From Acidaminococcus fermentans (lineage in GTDB: Bacteria; Bacillota; Negativicutes; Acidaminococcales; Acidaminococcaceae): DNA of 64,000 nt. The position numbers were made by a program, and so were the translations under genes. The stretch is taken from contig NZ_VULN01000009.1 of assembly GCF_009696675.1 (NCBI RefSeq), positions 1 to 64,000 on the forward strand, given 5' to 3'. Shown here in pieces: positions 49,120-56,456 of the stretch. How positions within the stretch are numbered: position 1 is the stretch's first letter; each line of letters opens with the position of its first letter. Below the pieces are notes generated by a model. It saw only the letters and a program-made list of their open reading frames with translations, was not told where the DNA came from and ran no database searches.

Positions 49120-49519
49120 AGATGTATGGAATCAAGTGCAGGCACAGGCTGGACGCTGCCCTCGTTGGGCTGTGTACTTTGCTGCTGCTTTACTGCTGTT
49201 CGGGGCAGGCTTCGGCTGCGGCTACTACCGGAGAGCCCATGTATATGGTCAGCCAGTCGGAGATGGAGAGGCTCAGCAGCAACTTGATGCAGCTCAAAAA
49301 TCTCAACGAGAAATCTCAGAAGGAGCTGAAAGAGCTGCGCAAAGAGCTGGCGACATCCAAAGTCGAATTGACCGAAGCCAGGACGCAATCGACCGAGCTG
49401 ATGGCCGAGCTGAGTCAGCTGCAGGCAACCTCGAAGAAGCAGGAAGCCTCATTGATGATTGCCAACGAATCCTTGAAGAAATTCGGGGCCGAGGAAAAAC
49501 GGACCCGGCTGCGCATTAA
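49106..49519 (+). CDS. Rz-like inner-membrane spanin candidate (137 aa)
   Basis: Starts 14 bp before the endolysin stop, after AGGAG. One N-terminal membrane helix (WAVYFAAALLLFGAGFGCGY) and a long charged coiled coil (QQQLDAAQKSQREISEGAER onward) make the Rz (i-spanin) topology. It overlaps in another frame with the next gene over 398 bp. Spanins are only needed in hosts with an outer membrane, which Negativicutes have. Confidence 0.55.
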   Translation: MRRAKDVWNQVQAQAGRCPRWAVYFAAALLLFGAGFGCGYYRRAHVYGQPVGDGEAQQQLDAAQKSQREISEGAERAAQRAGDIQSRIDRSQDAIDRADGRAESAAGNLEEAGSLIDDCQRILEEIRGRGKTDPAAH

Positions 49520-49583
49520 GGCCCAACGAAATACGTGGGAGGCTGTAGCGGCTGGGTTACTTGTAGCCTGGGCTGCAAAATGA
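49122..49583 (+). CDS. Secreted coiled-coil protein with C-terminal hydrophobic end, spanin-like (153 aa)
   Basis: Perfect AGGAGG eight bases upstream. Signal-like N-terminus (LVGLCTLLLLYCCSGQASA) with cysteines that could be lipidated, though the lipobox is not canonical. A long coiled coil follows (MQLKNLNEKSQKELKELRKE) and the C-terminus is hydrophobic (WEAVAAGLLVAWAAK). A lipidated N-terminus plus a C-terminal membrane helix is the plan of T1-type unimolecular spanins. It is nested with the preceding frame; one or both may be real. Confidence 0.6.
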   Translation: MYGIKCRHRLDAALVGLCTLLLLYCCSGQASAAATTGEPMYMVSQSEMERLSSNLMQLKNLNEKSQKELKELRKELATSKVELTEARTQSTELMAELSQLQATSKKQEASLMIANESLKKFGAEEKRTRLRIKAQRNTWEAVAAGLLVAWAAK

Positions 49584-49613
49584 TATCTTGAAAATTTCTA
49601 TATATAATGAAGA

Positions 49614-49652
49614 AACCCGTAGAGCCAAACATGACTTTACGGGTTCTTTTTT
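49614..49652 (+). terminator. Terminator at the end of the lysis operon
   Basis: AACCCGTA (49614-49621) and TACGGGTT (49638-49645) pair, followed by C and six T. Ends late transcription before attR. Confidence 0.85.
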
Positions 49653-49674
49653 ATGTTTTCGAGCGCAAAATGAA

Positions 49675-49696
49675 TTCCCTATTTTTTCCCTATTTT
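49675..49696. promoter_or_regulatory. Candidate integrase arm-binding sites, right
   Basis: Two tandem copies of TTCCCTATTTT (49675-49685, 49686-49696), exactly 11 bp apart, i.e. about one helical turn, 48-69 bp from the attR core. The same sequence occurs on the minus strand near attL. Confidence 0.5.
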
Positions 49697-49743
49697 AGTG
49701 GATATAAATTGTAAAAGAAGATTATAAGCGACTGAAAGCCTTT

Positions 49744-49762
49744 AATCCTAGTACTCCTGCCA
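49744..49762 (+). repeat. attR core (19 bp)
   Basis: AATCCTAGTACTCCTGCCA, identical to the 3' end of tRNA-Trp at attL. Marks the right end of the prophage. Confidence 0.93.
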
Positions 49763-49771
49763 GTGAATTTG

Positions 49772-49801
49772 AAAGGACTTCCTGAAAGGGAAGTCCTTTT
49801 T
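49772..49801 (+). terminator. Original tRNA operon terminator, displaced by the prophage
   Basis: AAAGGACTTCC-TGAAA-GGGAAGTCCTTT with a following T-run, ten bases after attR. Before integration it lay directly behind tRNA-Trp, so the prophage separates the tRNA operon from its own terminator by 39 kb. Confidence 0.8.
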
Positions 49802-49874
49802 CGTATATGCTGTCCCCCTTTTTACCCACCAACTCTTCTATAATGGAAGTAAGAAAAAGAAAGGTGGGACAATC

Positions 49875-50174
49875 ATGAAAAAGATCTTCATTACCATTAC
49901 CGGCTGCAACCATTATCTGGGGTACGGAGTATTCCGGCGGAAAATGGAACTGGTGCTGCGGAAGGAACCGGACAACGACTATGACAAGGAAGCCATCCGG
50001 GCGGAGATCCCGGGGATCGGAAAAGTGGGATACGTGGCCAACAGCACCCACACTGTGCTGGGAGATACCTGCAGCGCCGGACGGATCTACGACAAAATCG
50101 GGAAAAAAGCCCATGCCAAGGTGGTTCTGGTCACCGAACGGGGCGTAGTGGCACGGGTGAAGAAGGAAAAGTGA
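49875..50174 (+). CDS. HIRAN-domain protein (99 aa)
   Basis: Stand-alone HIRAN domain: ITGCNHYLGYGVFRRKMELV, EPDNDYDKEAIRAEIPGIG and KVGYVANSTHTVLGDT. HIRAN domains bind DNA ends or damaged DNA in larger remodelling proteins; small single-domain forms are common in Firmicutes and of unknown role. It follows AAGAAAGGTGGG and is monocistronic; the first structured repeat copy lies 42 bp beyond its stop. Confidence 0.88.
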   Translation: MKKIFITITGCNHYLGYGVFRRKMELVLRKEPDNDYDKEAIRAEIPGIGKVGYVANSTHTVLGDTCSAGRIYDKIGKKAHAKVVLVTERGVVARVKKEK

Positions 50175-50215
50175 AGAGTGAAGGAGACCCTCTGCCAGGA
50201 GCCAGAGGGTCAGGC

Positions 50216-50385
50216 GCTTACAGTCACTAGTCACTAGTCTCTAGCCGAATGAAATCATCTGCCAAAGGCAGATGATCCTGAATAGAAACGCAGCTGGGGC
50301 TGCTAACCCACCACCAGCCTAACGGCTGGTCCCCCGCCCTTGAAAAGGGCGGATATATAAGGATGGATACATTGCCGGAGAACAC
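50216..50385 (+). repeat. Four-hairpin structured element, copy 1
   Basis: About 170 bp, repeated at 50730-50907. Stems: ATCATCTGCC/GGCAGATGAT (50254-50276), GCAGC/GCTGC (50290-50303), ACCAGCC/GGCTGGT (50313-50330) and CCGCCCTT/AAGGGCGG (50334-50352). The linkers (CCTGAATAGAAAC, TAACCCACC, ATATATAAGGATGGAT) are identical in both copies. It starts with GCTTACAGTCACTAG. It could be a small RNA family or a non-autonomous mobile element. The 50175-50601 stretch holds this and the repeat at 50378, but no convincing gene. Confidence 0.8.
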
Positions 50386-50449
50386 CGTTGTTCTCGGCCG
50401 TAGGGCAGCGACGGCGTAGGGGCTACCCGCAGGGGAGCCCGTCCCGGCC
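50378..50449. repeat. GC-rich intergenic repeat, copy B2
   Basis: Matches 350-422 over about 72 bp. It begins inside the end of the structured element copy 1 and contains its own hairpin GAGAACA/TGTTCTC (50378-50395) and the CCCGCAGGGGAGCCC core. Confidence 0.65.
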
Positions 50450-50601
50450 GCCCGGCAGGGCATGGTCTGTGGGGGCGTCCTGGGCATGGGACAGCATTTC
50501 TTCCACTATACTGCAGGTAATTTCATCGTAGGAAAAAGAAGAGAAAGAGTCAATGTTTCCTTTGTATGCTACAATAGAAAGAAACAAGGAGGACGGCTAC
50601 G

Positions 50602-50751
50602 ATGAAATGTCTGGGAAAATCCACGGCCCTGGCAGCCCTGTGCCTGCTGCTGGTCCTTCTGGCAGGGTGCAGGGTGGACCAGAGGCAGCGGGACGGAAAG
50701 ACCGGGGCGTCACCGGTGAGGATCAGTGAGCTTACAGTCACTAGTCTCTAG
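50602..50751 (+). CDS. Short lipoprotein, C-terminus formed by repeat DNA (49 aa)
   Basis: AAGGAGG lies 9 bases before the ATG. The N-terminus is a lipoprotein signal: MKCLGKSTALAALCLLLVLL followed by AGC, a perfect lipobox. After 18 more residues the frame enters the structured repeat at 50730 and stops at its TAG (50749-50751). Host-like codon use ends at that junction, so the gene is probably truncated by insertion of the repeat. Confidence 0.6.
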   Translation: MKCLGKSTALAALCLLLVLLAGCRVDQRQRDGKTGASPVRISELTVTSL

Positions 50752-50907
50752 TCTCTAGCCGAATGAAATCATCTGCCAAGGGCAGATGATCCTGAATAGA
50801 AACGCAGCCCATTGGGCTGCTAACCCACCACCATTGCGCAAGCGCAACGGTCCCCCGCCCTTGAAAAGGGCGGATATATAAGGATGGATGTACTGCTGGA
50901 GAACACT
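50730..50907 (+). repeat. Four-hairpin structured element, copy 2
   Basis: Second copy of 50216-50385. Stem 1 is the same apart from one loop base (AAA to AAG). Stem 2 is GCAGCCC/GGGCTGC (50804-50820) instead of GCAGC/GCTGC. Stem 3 is TTGCGC/GCGCAA inside ACC/GGT instead of ACCAGCC/GGCTGGT. Stem 4 is identical. Pairing is kept while bases differ, which argues that the folded form matters. Confidence 0.8.
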
Positions 50908-50938
50908 ACTCACGATGAACGACAAAGGAGCGCAATTC

Positions 50939-51211
50939 ATGTCTTTCCAACTTACCCCGCTTACAGCGGGACTTCTTTTGATCAATGTTATTACTTTTGC
51001 CGTGTACGGCTATGACAAATTCTGTGCCAAACGGGGGGCCTGGCGGGTGCCGGAAATCCGGCTGCTGGGGCTGGCGGCCCTGGGGGGCAGTGTGGGGGCT
51101 CTTTTGGCCATGTTCCTGTTCCGGCACAAGACGAAGCATCTGAAATTCACCATCGGGGTGCCGGTGATCCTGGGACTGCAGGTTTTTGCGGGGGCCAGGG
51201 TGTTGGGGTGA
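50939..51211 (+). CDS. DUF1294 membrane protein (90 aa)
   Basis: Three membrane segments with the family motif VYGYDKFCAKRGAWRVPE followed by RLLGLAALGGSVGALLAMFL. Function unknown in the family. The ATG at 50939 has AAGGAG eight bases upstream; earlier in-frame ATGs lie in the repeat copy and lack one. Confidence 0.85.
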   Translation: MSFQLTPLTAGLLLINVITFAVYGYDKFCAKRGAWRVPEIRLLGLAALGGSVGALLAMFLFRHKTKHLKFTIGVPVILGLQVFAGARVLG

Positions 51212-51223
51212 AACAATCCCCTC

Positions 51224-51252
51224 TTGCCAAACGTCAAATTGTCAAATATAAT
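51224..51252 (+). promoter_or_regulatory. ctsR promoter with CtsR-box-like direct repeat
   Basis: TTGCCA, 17-bp spacer, TATAAT. The spacer contains GTCAAA twice (51233-51238, 51241-51246). CtsR binds GTCAAA direct repeats, so autoregulation is likely. The spacing (8 bp start to start) is tighter than the usual CtsR box. Confidence 0.65.
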
Positions 51253-51294
51253 AGAGCATGGGAGAACCTGTCTGTCCCGTAGGAGGTAATCATC

Positions 51295-51729
51295 ATGCGC
51301 AATATTGCAGATGCCATAGAGCAATTCATCATCAGCGAACTGTTCGCCAACGAACAGGACCGGGTGGATGTGAAACGGAGCCAGCTGGCGGAAAAACTGT
51401 CCTGTGCTCCCAGCCAGATCACCTACACCCTGACTACCCGCTTCACCCCGGAACGGGGGTATGAAGTGGAATCCAAACGGGGGAACGGGGGCTTTATCCG
51501 GATCATCCGGCTGCCCCGGGAACCCCATGTCCAGCCCCAGCTTCCTGCGGGGAAGGACGTGAAATCCTCCGGCCAGCTGGTCCAGCTGCTGGCGGCCCAC
51601 AAACTGATCACCGGCCGGGAGGCCCGGCTGCTGGATTATTTCCTCCATGTGCTGGGGGACCATGTAAGCGAAGAAAACAAGGAACAGATCGTGCGGAACG
51701 CATACCAGCTGCTCCAGGAGGAGGAGTAA
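51295..51729 (+). CDS. ctsR: CtsR-family heat-shock repressor (144 aa)
   Basis: Represses clp protease and chaperone genes under normal temperature. N-terminal winged HTH: NIADAIEQFIISELFANEQD, AEKLSCAPSQITYTLTTRFT with the glycine-rich wing SKRGNGGFIRIIR. The C-terminal dimer part (HKLITGREARLLDYFLHVL) is complete. The usual partners mcsA, mcsB and clpC are absent here; radA follows at once. Confidence 0.93.
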   Translation: MRNIADAIEQFIISELFANEQDRVDVKRSQLAEKLSCAPSQITYTLTTRFTPERGYEVESKRGNGGFIRIIRLPREPHVQPQLPAGKDVKSSGQLVQLLAAHKLITGREARLLDYFLHVLGDHVSEENKEQIVRNAYQLLQEEE

Positions 51730-53103
51730 GTGGCCAAAACACAAACCCATTACGTCTGCCAGAACTGCGGGTATTCCACTCCCAAATGGCTGGGCAAATG
51801 CCCGGAATGCGGCCAGTGGGATACCCTGGTGGAAGAAACGGAGGCTCCGGCTCCCAGCCGGCAGCGGCCGTCTTATCTTGCCATTACGGAAGCCCCCACC
51901 CCCAAGACCCTGAAACAGGTGGAAAAGGTGAAGGTCCAGCGGATGACCACAGGCATCCATGAGTTTGACCGGGTGCTGGGGGGCGGCATCGTCCCCGGGT
52001 CCCTGATCCTTTTGGGCGGGGCCCCCGGCATCGGCAAAAGCACCATCACCCTGGACGTTTCCATGAAGGCGGCGGCCCGGGGTGCCCGGGTGCTCTATGT
52101 ATCCGGGGAAGAGAGCGAAGCCCAGACGGCCATGCGGGCAGAGCGGCTGGGACAGGCAACGGATGCTCTGCAGATTATGACGGCCACGGAACTGGGCACC
52201 ATCCTGGTCCAGGCCAGACAGGTGAAGCCCCGTCTCCTGGTCATCGACTCCATCCAGACCATGTACAACCAGGAACTGGAAAGCGCCGCCGGCAGTGTGG
52301 GCCAGGTGCGGGAATGCACCGCCAAGCTGCTGACCTTTGCCAAGGAAACGGGAATCGCGGTGATCATCATCGGCCACGTGACCAAGGAAGGGAACATTGC
52401 AGGCCCCCGGCTGCTGGAACACATGGTGGACGTGGTGCTCCAGTTCGAAGGGGACCGGTCCTACACCTACCGGGTGCTCCGGGCTCTGAAGAACCGGTTC
52501 GGCTCCACCAGCGAATGCGGGATCTTTTCCATGGAAGAGGAAGGGCTCCGGGAAGTGGCCAACCCTTCCGGACTGTTCCTGGAAGCCAAGGAAGAGGCGG
52601 TGTCCGGTTCGGTGATCACCGCGGCCATGGAAGGGAACCGGCCCATCCTGACGGAAATCCAGGCCCTGGTGTCCCACACCCCCTTCGGGCTGCCCCGGAG
52701 GACGGTGGTGGGGGTGGACTTCAACCGGGTGAACATGCTGTTGGCGGTGCTGGAAAAGCGCTGCGGCATGAACTTCGGGGATCAGGATGCCTATGTGTGC
52801 GCCGTAGGGGGCATGAAGGTGAAGGAACCAGCGGCGGACCTGGCCATTCTGGGAGCCCTGGTTTCCAGCTACCGGAACCGGCCGGTGCCCATGGGGGTGC
52901 TGGCGGTAGGAGAAGTGGGCCTTACCGGGGAACTGCGCCGGGTGGGCCTGGCGGACCGGCGGATCAAAGAAGCGGCCCAGCTGGGGTTCCACCGGTTCAT
53001 CGTCCCCAAAGGAAGTTTCCCACCAGGAAAAGAACCCAAAGGAGTCACCATCATCCAGGCCAGGACTGTGGAAGAGGCCATAGCAGGGATGTACAGGGAA
53101 TAG
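51730..53103 (+). CDS. radA: DNA repair protein RadA (457 aa)
   Basis: Branch-migration ATPase acting in recombinational repair. Zinc finger CQNCGYSTPKWLGKCPECG, Walker A GGAPGIGKSTI, the RadA-specific ALKNRFGSTSECGIF (KNRFG) and a Lon-like C-terminal domain with LGALVSSYRNRPVP and GEVGLTGELRRV. GTG start overlapping the end of ctsR context (ctsR stop at 51727-51729), so the two are one operon. Confidence 0.97.
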   Translation: MAKTQTHYVCQNCGYSTPKWLGKCPECGQWDTLVEETEAPAPSRQRPSYLAITEAPTPKTLKQVEKVKVQRMTTGIHEFDRVLGGGIVPGSLILLGGAPGIGKSTITLDVSMKAAARGARVLYVSGEESEAQTAMRAERLGQATDALQIMTATELGTILVQARQVKPRLLVIDSIQTMYNQELESAAGSVGQVRECTAKLLTFAKETGIAVIIIGHVTKEGNIAGPRLLEHMVDVVLQFEGDRSYTYRVLRALKNRFGSTSECGIFSMEEEGLREVANPSGLFLEAKEEAVSGSVITAAMEGNRPILTEIQALVSHTPFGLPRRTVVGVDFNRVNMLLAVLEKRCGMNFGDQDAYVCAVGGMKVKEPAADLAILGALVSSYRNRPVPMGVLAVGEVGLTGELRRVGLADRRIKEAAQLGFHRFIVPKGSFPPGKEPKGVTIIQARTVEEAIAGMYRE

Positions 53104-53124
53104 GGGCTGCTGATCAGCAGCCCC
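53103..53124 (+). terminator. radA terminator (22-bp perfect palindrome)
   Basis: GGGGCTGCTGA pairs with its exact inverse, followed by TTATTTATTT. Confidence 0.85.
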
Positions 53125-53132
53125 TTATTTAT

Positions 53133-53161
53133 TTGACAGCCTTCTTCTCTTTTTATATAAT
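53133..53161 (+). promoter_or_regulatory. alaS promoter
   Basis: TTGACA (53133-53138), 17 bp, TATAAT (53156-53161): a full consensus promoter. The short leader (about 75 nt) holds no T-box, unlike pheST. Confidence 0.88.
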
Positions 53162-53243
53162 TTATGGGATACGAAAGAGAAATTAATTTTCTGGCTGATG
53201 GGATTTTTTCCTTTTTGCTGGAGGGAATTTGGGAGAGTTGGTA

Positions 53244-55871
53244 ATGAAATATTTAACTGGTAATGAGATTCGGCAGAAGTATCTTGATTTCTTTAAGGAA
53301 CGGGGCCATCTGGTACTGCCCAGTGCGTCCCTGATTCCTCATGATGACCCTACGCTGCTTCTGATTGGCGCAGGCATGGCTCCGTTCAAGCCGTATTTTA
53401 CCGGCAAGGTGAAACCGCCTGCCACCCGGATCACTACCTGCCAGAAATGTGTCCGGACCGGGGATATTGAAAACGTGGGCCGTACGGCCCGGCACCATAC
53501 TTATTTCGAAATGCTGGGGAACTTCTCCTTTGGGGACTACTTCAAGAAAGAAGTGATCCCCTGGGCCTGGGAATTCCTCACCAAGGTGCTGGAACTGCCG
53601 GCGGACAAACTGTGGATCACTGTGTACCCCAAGGACCAGGAAGCCTATGACCTGTGGCACGATGTGTGCGGGGTGCCGGCGGAACGGATCGTGAAGCTGG
53701 AAGACAACTGGTGGGAAATTGCCAGCGGCGGTCCCTGCGGCCCGGATTCCGAAATCCATATCGACCTGGGGGAAGAACGGGGCTGCGGCAGCCCTGACTG
53801 CGGGCCCGGCTGCGACTGCGGCCGGTTCCTCGAACTGTGGAACCTGGTGTTCACCCAGTACAACAAGGAAGCGGACGGCAGCTACACGCCTCTCCAGCAC
53901 AAGAACATCGATACGGGCCTGGGCCTGGAACGGGTGGCTTCCGTGCTCCAGGAAAAACCCAGCAACTTTGAAACGGACCTGATTTTCCCCATTATCGAAT
54001 ACGCCTGCAAAGTGTCCGGCAAAACCTACAACGCGGACCCCAAGGATGATATTTCCCTGAAGGTCATCGCCGACCATGCCCGTTCCGTCACCTTCATGAT
54101 CGGGGACGGGATCCTGCCCTCCAACGAAGGCCGGGGCTACATCCTGCGCCGGGTACTCCGCCGGGCCATCCGTCACGGCCGTCTCCTGGGCATCCGGAAG
54201 GAATTCCTGGTGGGGGCTGCGGACCTGGTCATCGACATGTACGGGGACCATTACACGGACCTGCGGGAAAAGAAAAGCTACATTGAAAAAGTCATCGCCA
54301 TGGAAGAAAACTCCTTCCTTCAGACCCTGGAACAGGGCACGGATCTCCTGAACCAGAAGATCGATGCCATGCGGAAAGCCGGCAGCACCGTGCTGAACGG
54401 GGAAGACGCCTTCCAGCTGTATGACACCTTCGGTTTCCCCTGGGAACTGACGGAAGAAATCCTGGAAGAACAGGGCTTCACCATGGACAAGGAAGGCTTT
54501 GAAAAAGCCATGGAAGCCCAGCGGGAAAGAGCCCGTGCCGCCCGGAATGACAAAGAGGGCAAACCGGTGCTCTACGAAACCCGTCATCTGAAACTGGGGA
54601 ACCTGACGGTGGACGAAGCCAGCAAAAACGGCAAAGTGGCCGCCATCTTCCCGGCTCACGATACCCAGCCCATCCAGAACGCCAAAAGCGGGGATGAACT
54701 GGCAGTGATCCTCACTAACACCGCCTTCCATGCAGAAGGGGGCGGCCAGCTGGGAGACACCGGCCGGCTGGTGTCCGACAAGGGCATTTTCAACGTTACT
54801 GACACCAAAAAGCTGCCCGATGGGTACACCATCCAGCTGGGCACCCTGGAACAGGGAACCCTGGCCGTAGGGGACGAAGTGGAATTCGAAGTGAACCTGA
54901 AACGCCGGGGGGACATTGCCCGGAACCATACGGCCACCCATCTGCTCCATGCAGCCCTGAAACAGGTGCTGGGCAGCCACGTGAACCAGGCCGGCAGCTA
55001 TGTGGGGCCGGACCGTCTCCGGTTCGACTTCTCCCATTTCTCTCCGCTGACGGAAGAAGAACTGGCCCAGGTGGAAGACATTGTCAACGAAAAGATTCTG
55101 GATGCAGTGGATGTGGAAATCTCCCAGCAGGATCTGGAAAAAGCCAAGGAAATGGGCGCTATGGCCCTGTTTGGGGAAAAATACGGCAAGATTGTCCGGG
55201 TGGTGAATGTGCCCGGTTACAGCATGGAACTGTGCGGCGGTGTCCATGTGTCCAATACCAGCCACATCGGCCTGTTCAAGATCCTGTCTGAATCCAGCGT
55301 TGGCGCCGGGGTGCGGCGGATCGAAGCGGTGACCGGCCGGGGCGCCCTGGCTTACACCCGGGAACTGGAAAATCTGATCGGGGAAGCTTCCGCTGCGGTG
55401 AAGGGCCGTCCCAACAACCTGGTGACCCGGATCAATGCCCTCCAGGAAGACCTGCGGGCGGAAAAACACCGGGCTGATGAAATGGAAAAGAAACTGGTGG
55501 CTGCCCAGGCTGCCAGCGTAACGGCAGATGCCAAAGAGGTGAAGGGTGTGCCCTTCCTGGCTCAGGAAGTGAAGGTACAGGATGTGGATGCCCTGCGGAA
55601 AATGGGGGACACCCTCCGGGACAAGACCGGCGGGGTGGTGGTGCTGGCTGCACCTATGAGCGCCGACAAGGTGAACATCCTGGTGATGGCTTCCAAGGAA
55701 GCAGTCCAGAAAGGCATCCATGCCGGGAAGATCGCCAAGGGAGTTGCCCAGGCCATGGGCGGCAACGGCGGCGGCCGGCCGGATATGGCCCAGGCCGGGG
55801 GCAAGGATGCCTCCAAGGTCCAGGCAGGCCTGGCCAAGGCTCTGGAACTGGTGGAAGGCCAGCTGAACTGA
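53244..55871 (+). CDS. alaS: Alanine-tRNA ligase (875 aa)
   Basis: Class II synthetase. Opening LTGNEIRQKYLDFFKERGHL and MAPFKPYFTGKVKPP belong to the catalytic core; VIADHARSVTFMIGDGILPS follows. The editing domain has AEGGGQLGDTG, the HxxxH of RNHTATHLLHAAL, and the cysteine site LCGGVHVSNTSHIG. The C-terminal oligomerisation domain ends in GGRPDMAQAGG. MKYLTGN is taken as the start; upstream codons lack ribosome spacing. Confidence 0.97.
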   Translation: MKYLTGNEIRQKYLDFFKERGHLVLPSASLIPHDDPTLLLIGAGMAPFKPYFTGKVKPPATRITTCQKCVRTGDIENVGRTARHHTYFEMLGNFSFGDYFKKEVIPWAWEFLTKVLELPADKLWITVYPKDQEAYDLWHDVCGVPAERIVKLEDNWWEIASGGPCGPDSEIHIDLGEERGCGSPDCGPGCDCGRFLELWNLVFTQYNKEADGSYTPLQHKNIDTGLGLERVASVLQEKPSNFETDLIFPIIEYACKVSGKTYNADPKDDISLKVIADHARSVTFMIGDGILPSNEGRGYILRRVLRRAIRHGRLLGIRKEFLVGAADLVIDMYGDHYTDLREKKSYIEKVIAMEENSFLQTLEQGTDLLNQKIDAMRKAGSTVLNGEDAFQLYDTFGFPWELTEEILEEQGFTMDKEGFEKAMEAQRERARAARNDKEGKPVLYETRHLKLGNLTVDEASKNGKVAAIFPAHDTQPIQNAKSGDELAVILTNTAFHAEGGGQLGDTGRLVSDKGIFNVTDTKKLPDGYTIQLGTLEQGTLAVGDEVEFEVNLKRRGDIARNHTATHLLHAALKQVLGSHVNQAGSYVGPDRLRFDFSHFSPLTEEELAQVEDIVNEKILDAVDVEISQQDLEKAKEMGAMALFGEKYGKIVRVVNVPGYSMELCGGVHVSNTSHIGLFKILSESSVGAGVRRIEAVTGRGALAYTRELENLIGEASAAVKGRPNNLVTRINALQEDLRAEKHRADEMEKKLVAAQAASVTADAKEVKGVPFLAQEVKVQDVDALRKMGDTLRDKTGGVVVLAAPMSADKVNILVMASKEAVQKGIHAGKIAKGVAQAMGGNGGGRPDMAQAGGKDASKVQAGLAKALELVEGQLN

Positions 55872-55917
55872 GAAAACCAACCAACAGGAAAGATTGGGTT
55901 GACAAGAAGGTGTGGAA

Positions 55918-56448
55918 ATGGATCCAAAGGAAAAACTGGGAAAAGCCCTGTACCATCTGCTGGAGAAAAAACACCTCCACGACATCACAGTGGACGAAAT
56001 CGTCCGGGATGCGGGGCTGACCAAGGAAGATTTTGAACGCTGCTGCAAGAACAAGAAGGAACTGGCCCACTGGGTGTATCTCCATATCCTGGCCCGTCAC
56101 GGCCGGGATATCCTGAAAAGCCACTGTTGGTCCGAGGCTCTGTACAAAAAGTTCCTGCTGTACAAGGCCAACCTGAAGTTCCTGCAGAACCTGTACACCA
56201 GCTGTGATGTGGAAGACATCCGCCAGACCAACCGGCGGTTCGTCCGGGATGCCTATCACCTGATGCTGAAAAAAGCGGGAGCGGATCTGACGAACCCCCA
56301 CATCCAGTTCGCCACGGAAATGGTGATCTACGGTGGGGAAGAAATGACCATGCGGTGGATCCTGGAAGGGATGGAAGTCCCCATCGAGGTGATGCTGGTC
56401 CTGTTCCAGGAATCCATTCCCCTGATCATCAGTCAGTATTTTTATTGA
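55918..56448 (+). CDS. TetR-family transcriptional regulator (176 aa)
   Basis: N-terminal Tet[24 protein letters not shown], then [20 protein letters not shown]. The C-terminal ligand domain is helical and of unknown effector. ATG 55918 is preceded by AAGGTG; GTG 55912 is possible. A terminator hairpin separates it from ireB. Confidence 0.85.
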   Translation: MDPKEKLGKALYHLLEKKHLHDITVDEIVRDAGLTKEDFERCCKNKKELAHWVYLHILARHGRDILKSHCWSEALYKKFLLYKANLKFLQNLYTSCDVEDIRQTNRRFVRDAYHLMLKKAGADLTNPHIQFATEMVIYGGEEMTMRWILEGMEVPIEVMLVLFQESIPLIISQYFY

Positions 56449-56456
56449 ATAAAGCG

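Larger units (their letters stand above)
10829..49762. mobile_element. Complete tRNA-Trp-integrated contractile-tailed (myovirus-type) prophage, about 38.9 kb
   Basis: Bounded by 19-bp direct repeats, with an integrase next to the left repeat. It carries a full set of modules in order: integration, accessory genes, lysogeny switch, replication, packaging, lambda-type head, P2/Mu-type contractile tail, fibres, a diversity-generating retroelement and lysis. Reading frames across the structural modules are all open. Base composition is visibly lower in GC than the flanking host genes. The presence of all modules suggests it could still be inducible, which is an inference. Confidence 0.95.

Noticed and set aside
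10829-49762. CRISPR arrays or anti-CRISPR genes in the prophage
   Set aside because: No regularly spaced repeats of 24-40 bp were seen, and the iterons at 17992-18066 are too short and contiguous for an array. Anti-CRISPRs cannot be recognised by sequence alone.
50447-50590. Leftward open frame containing YDEITCSIVEEMLSHAQDAP
   Set aside because: No start codon with a ribosome site, and it runs through the promoter of the lipoprotein gene and into repeat DNA; could be a gene remnant but unsupported.
53162-53243. T-box leader for alaS
   Set aside because: The leader is only about 80 bases and has no T-box sequence or terminator.
53253-56054. Very long open frame antisense to alaS and further long antisense frames opposite pheT, RadA and the exporter
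   Set aside because: They follow from GC-rich codon bias of the real genes, lack ribosome sites and encode low-complexity H/Q/P/G-rich sequences.
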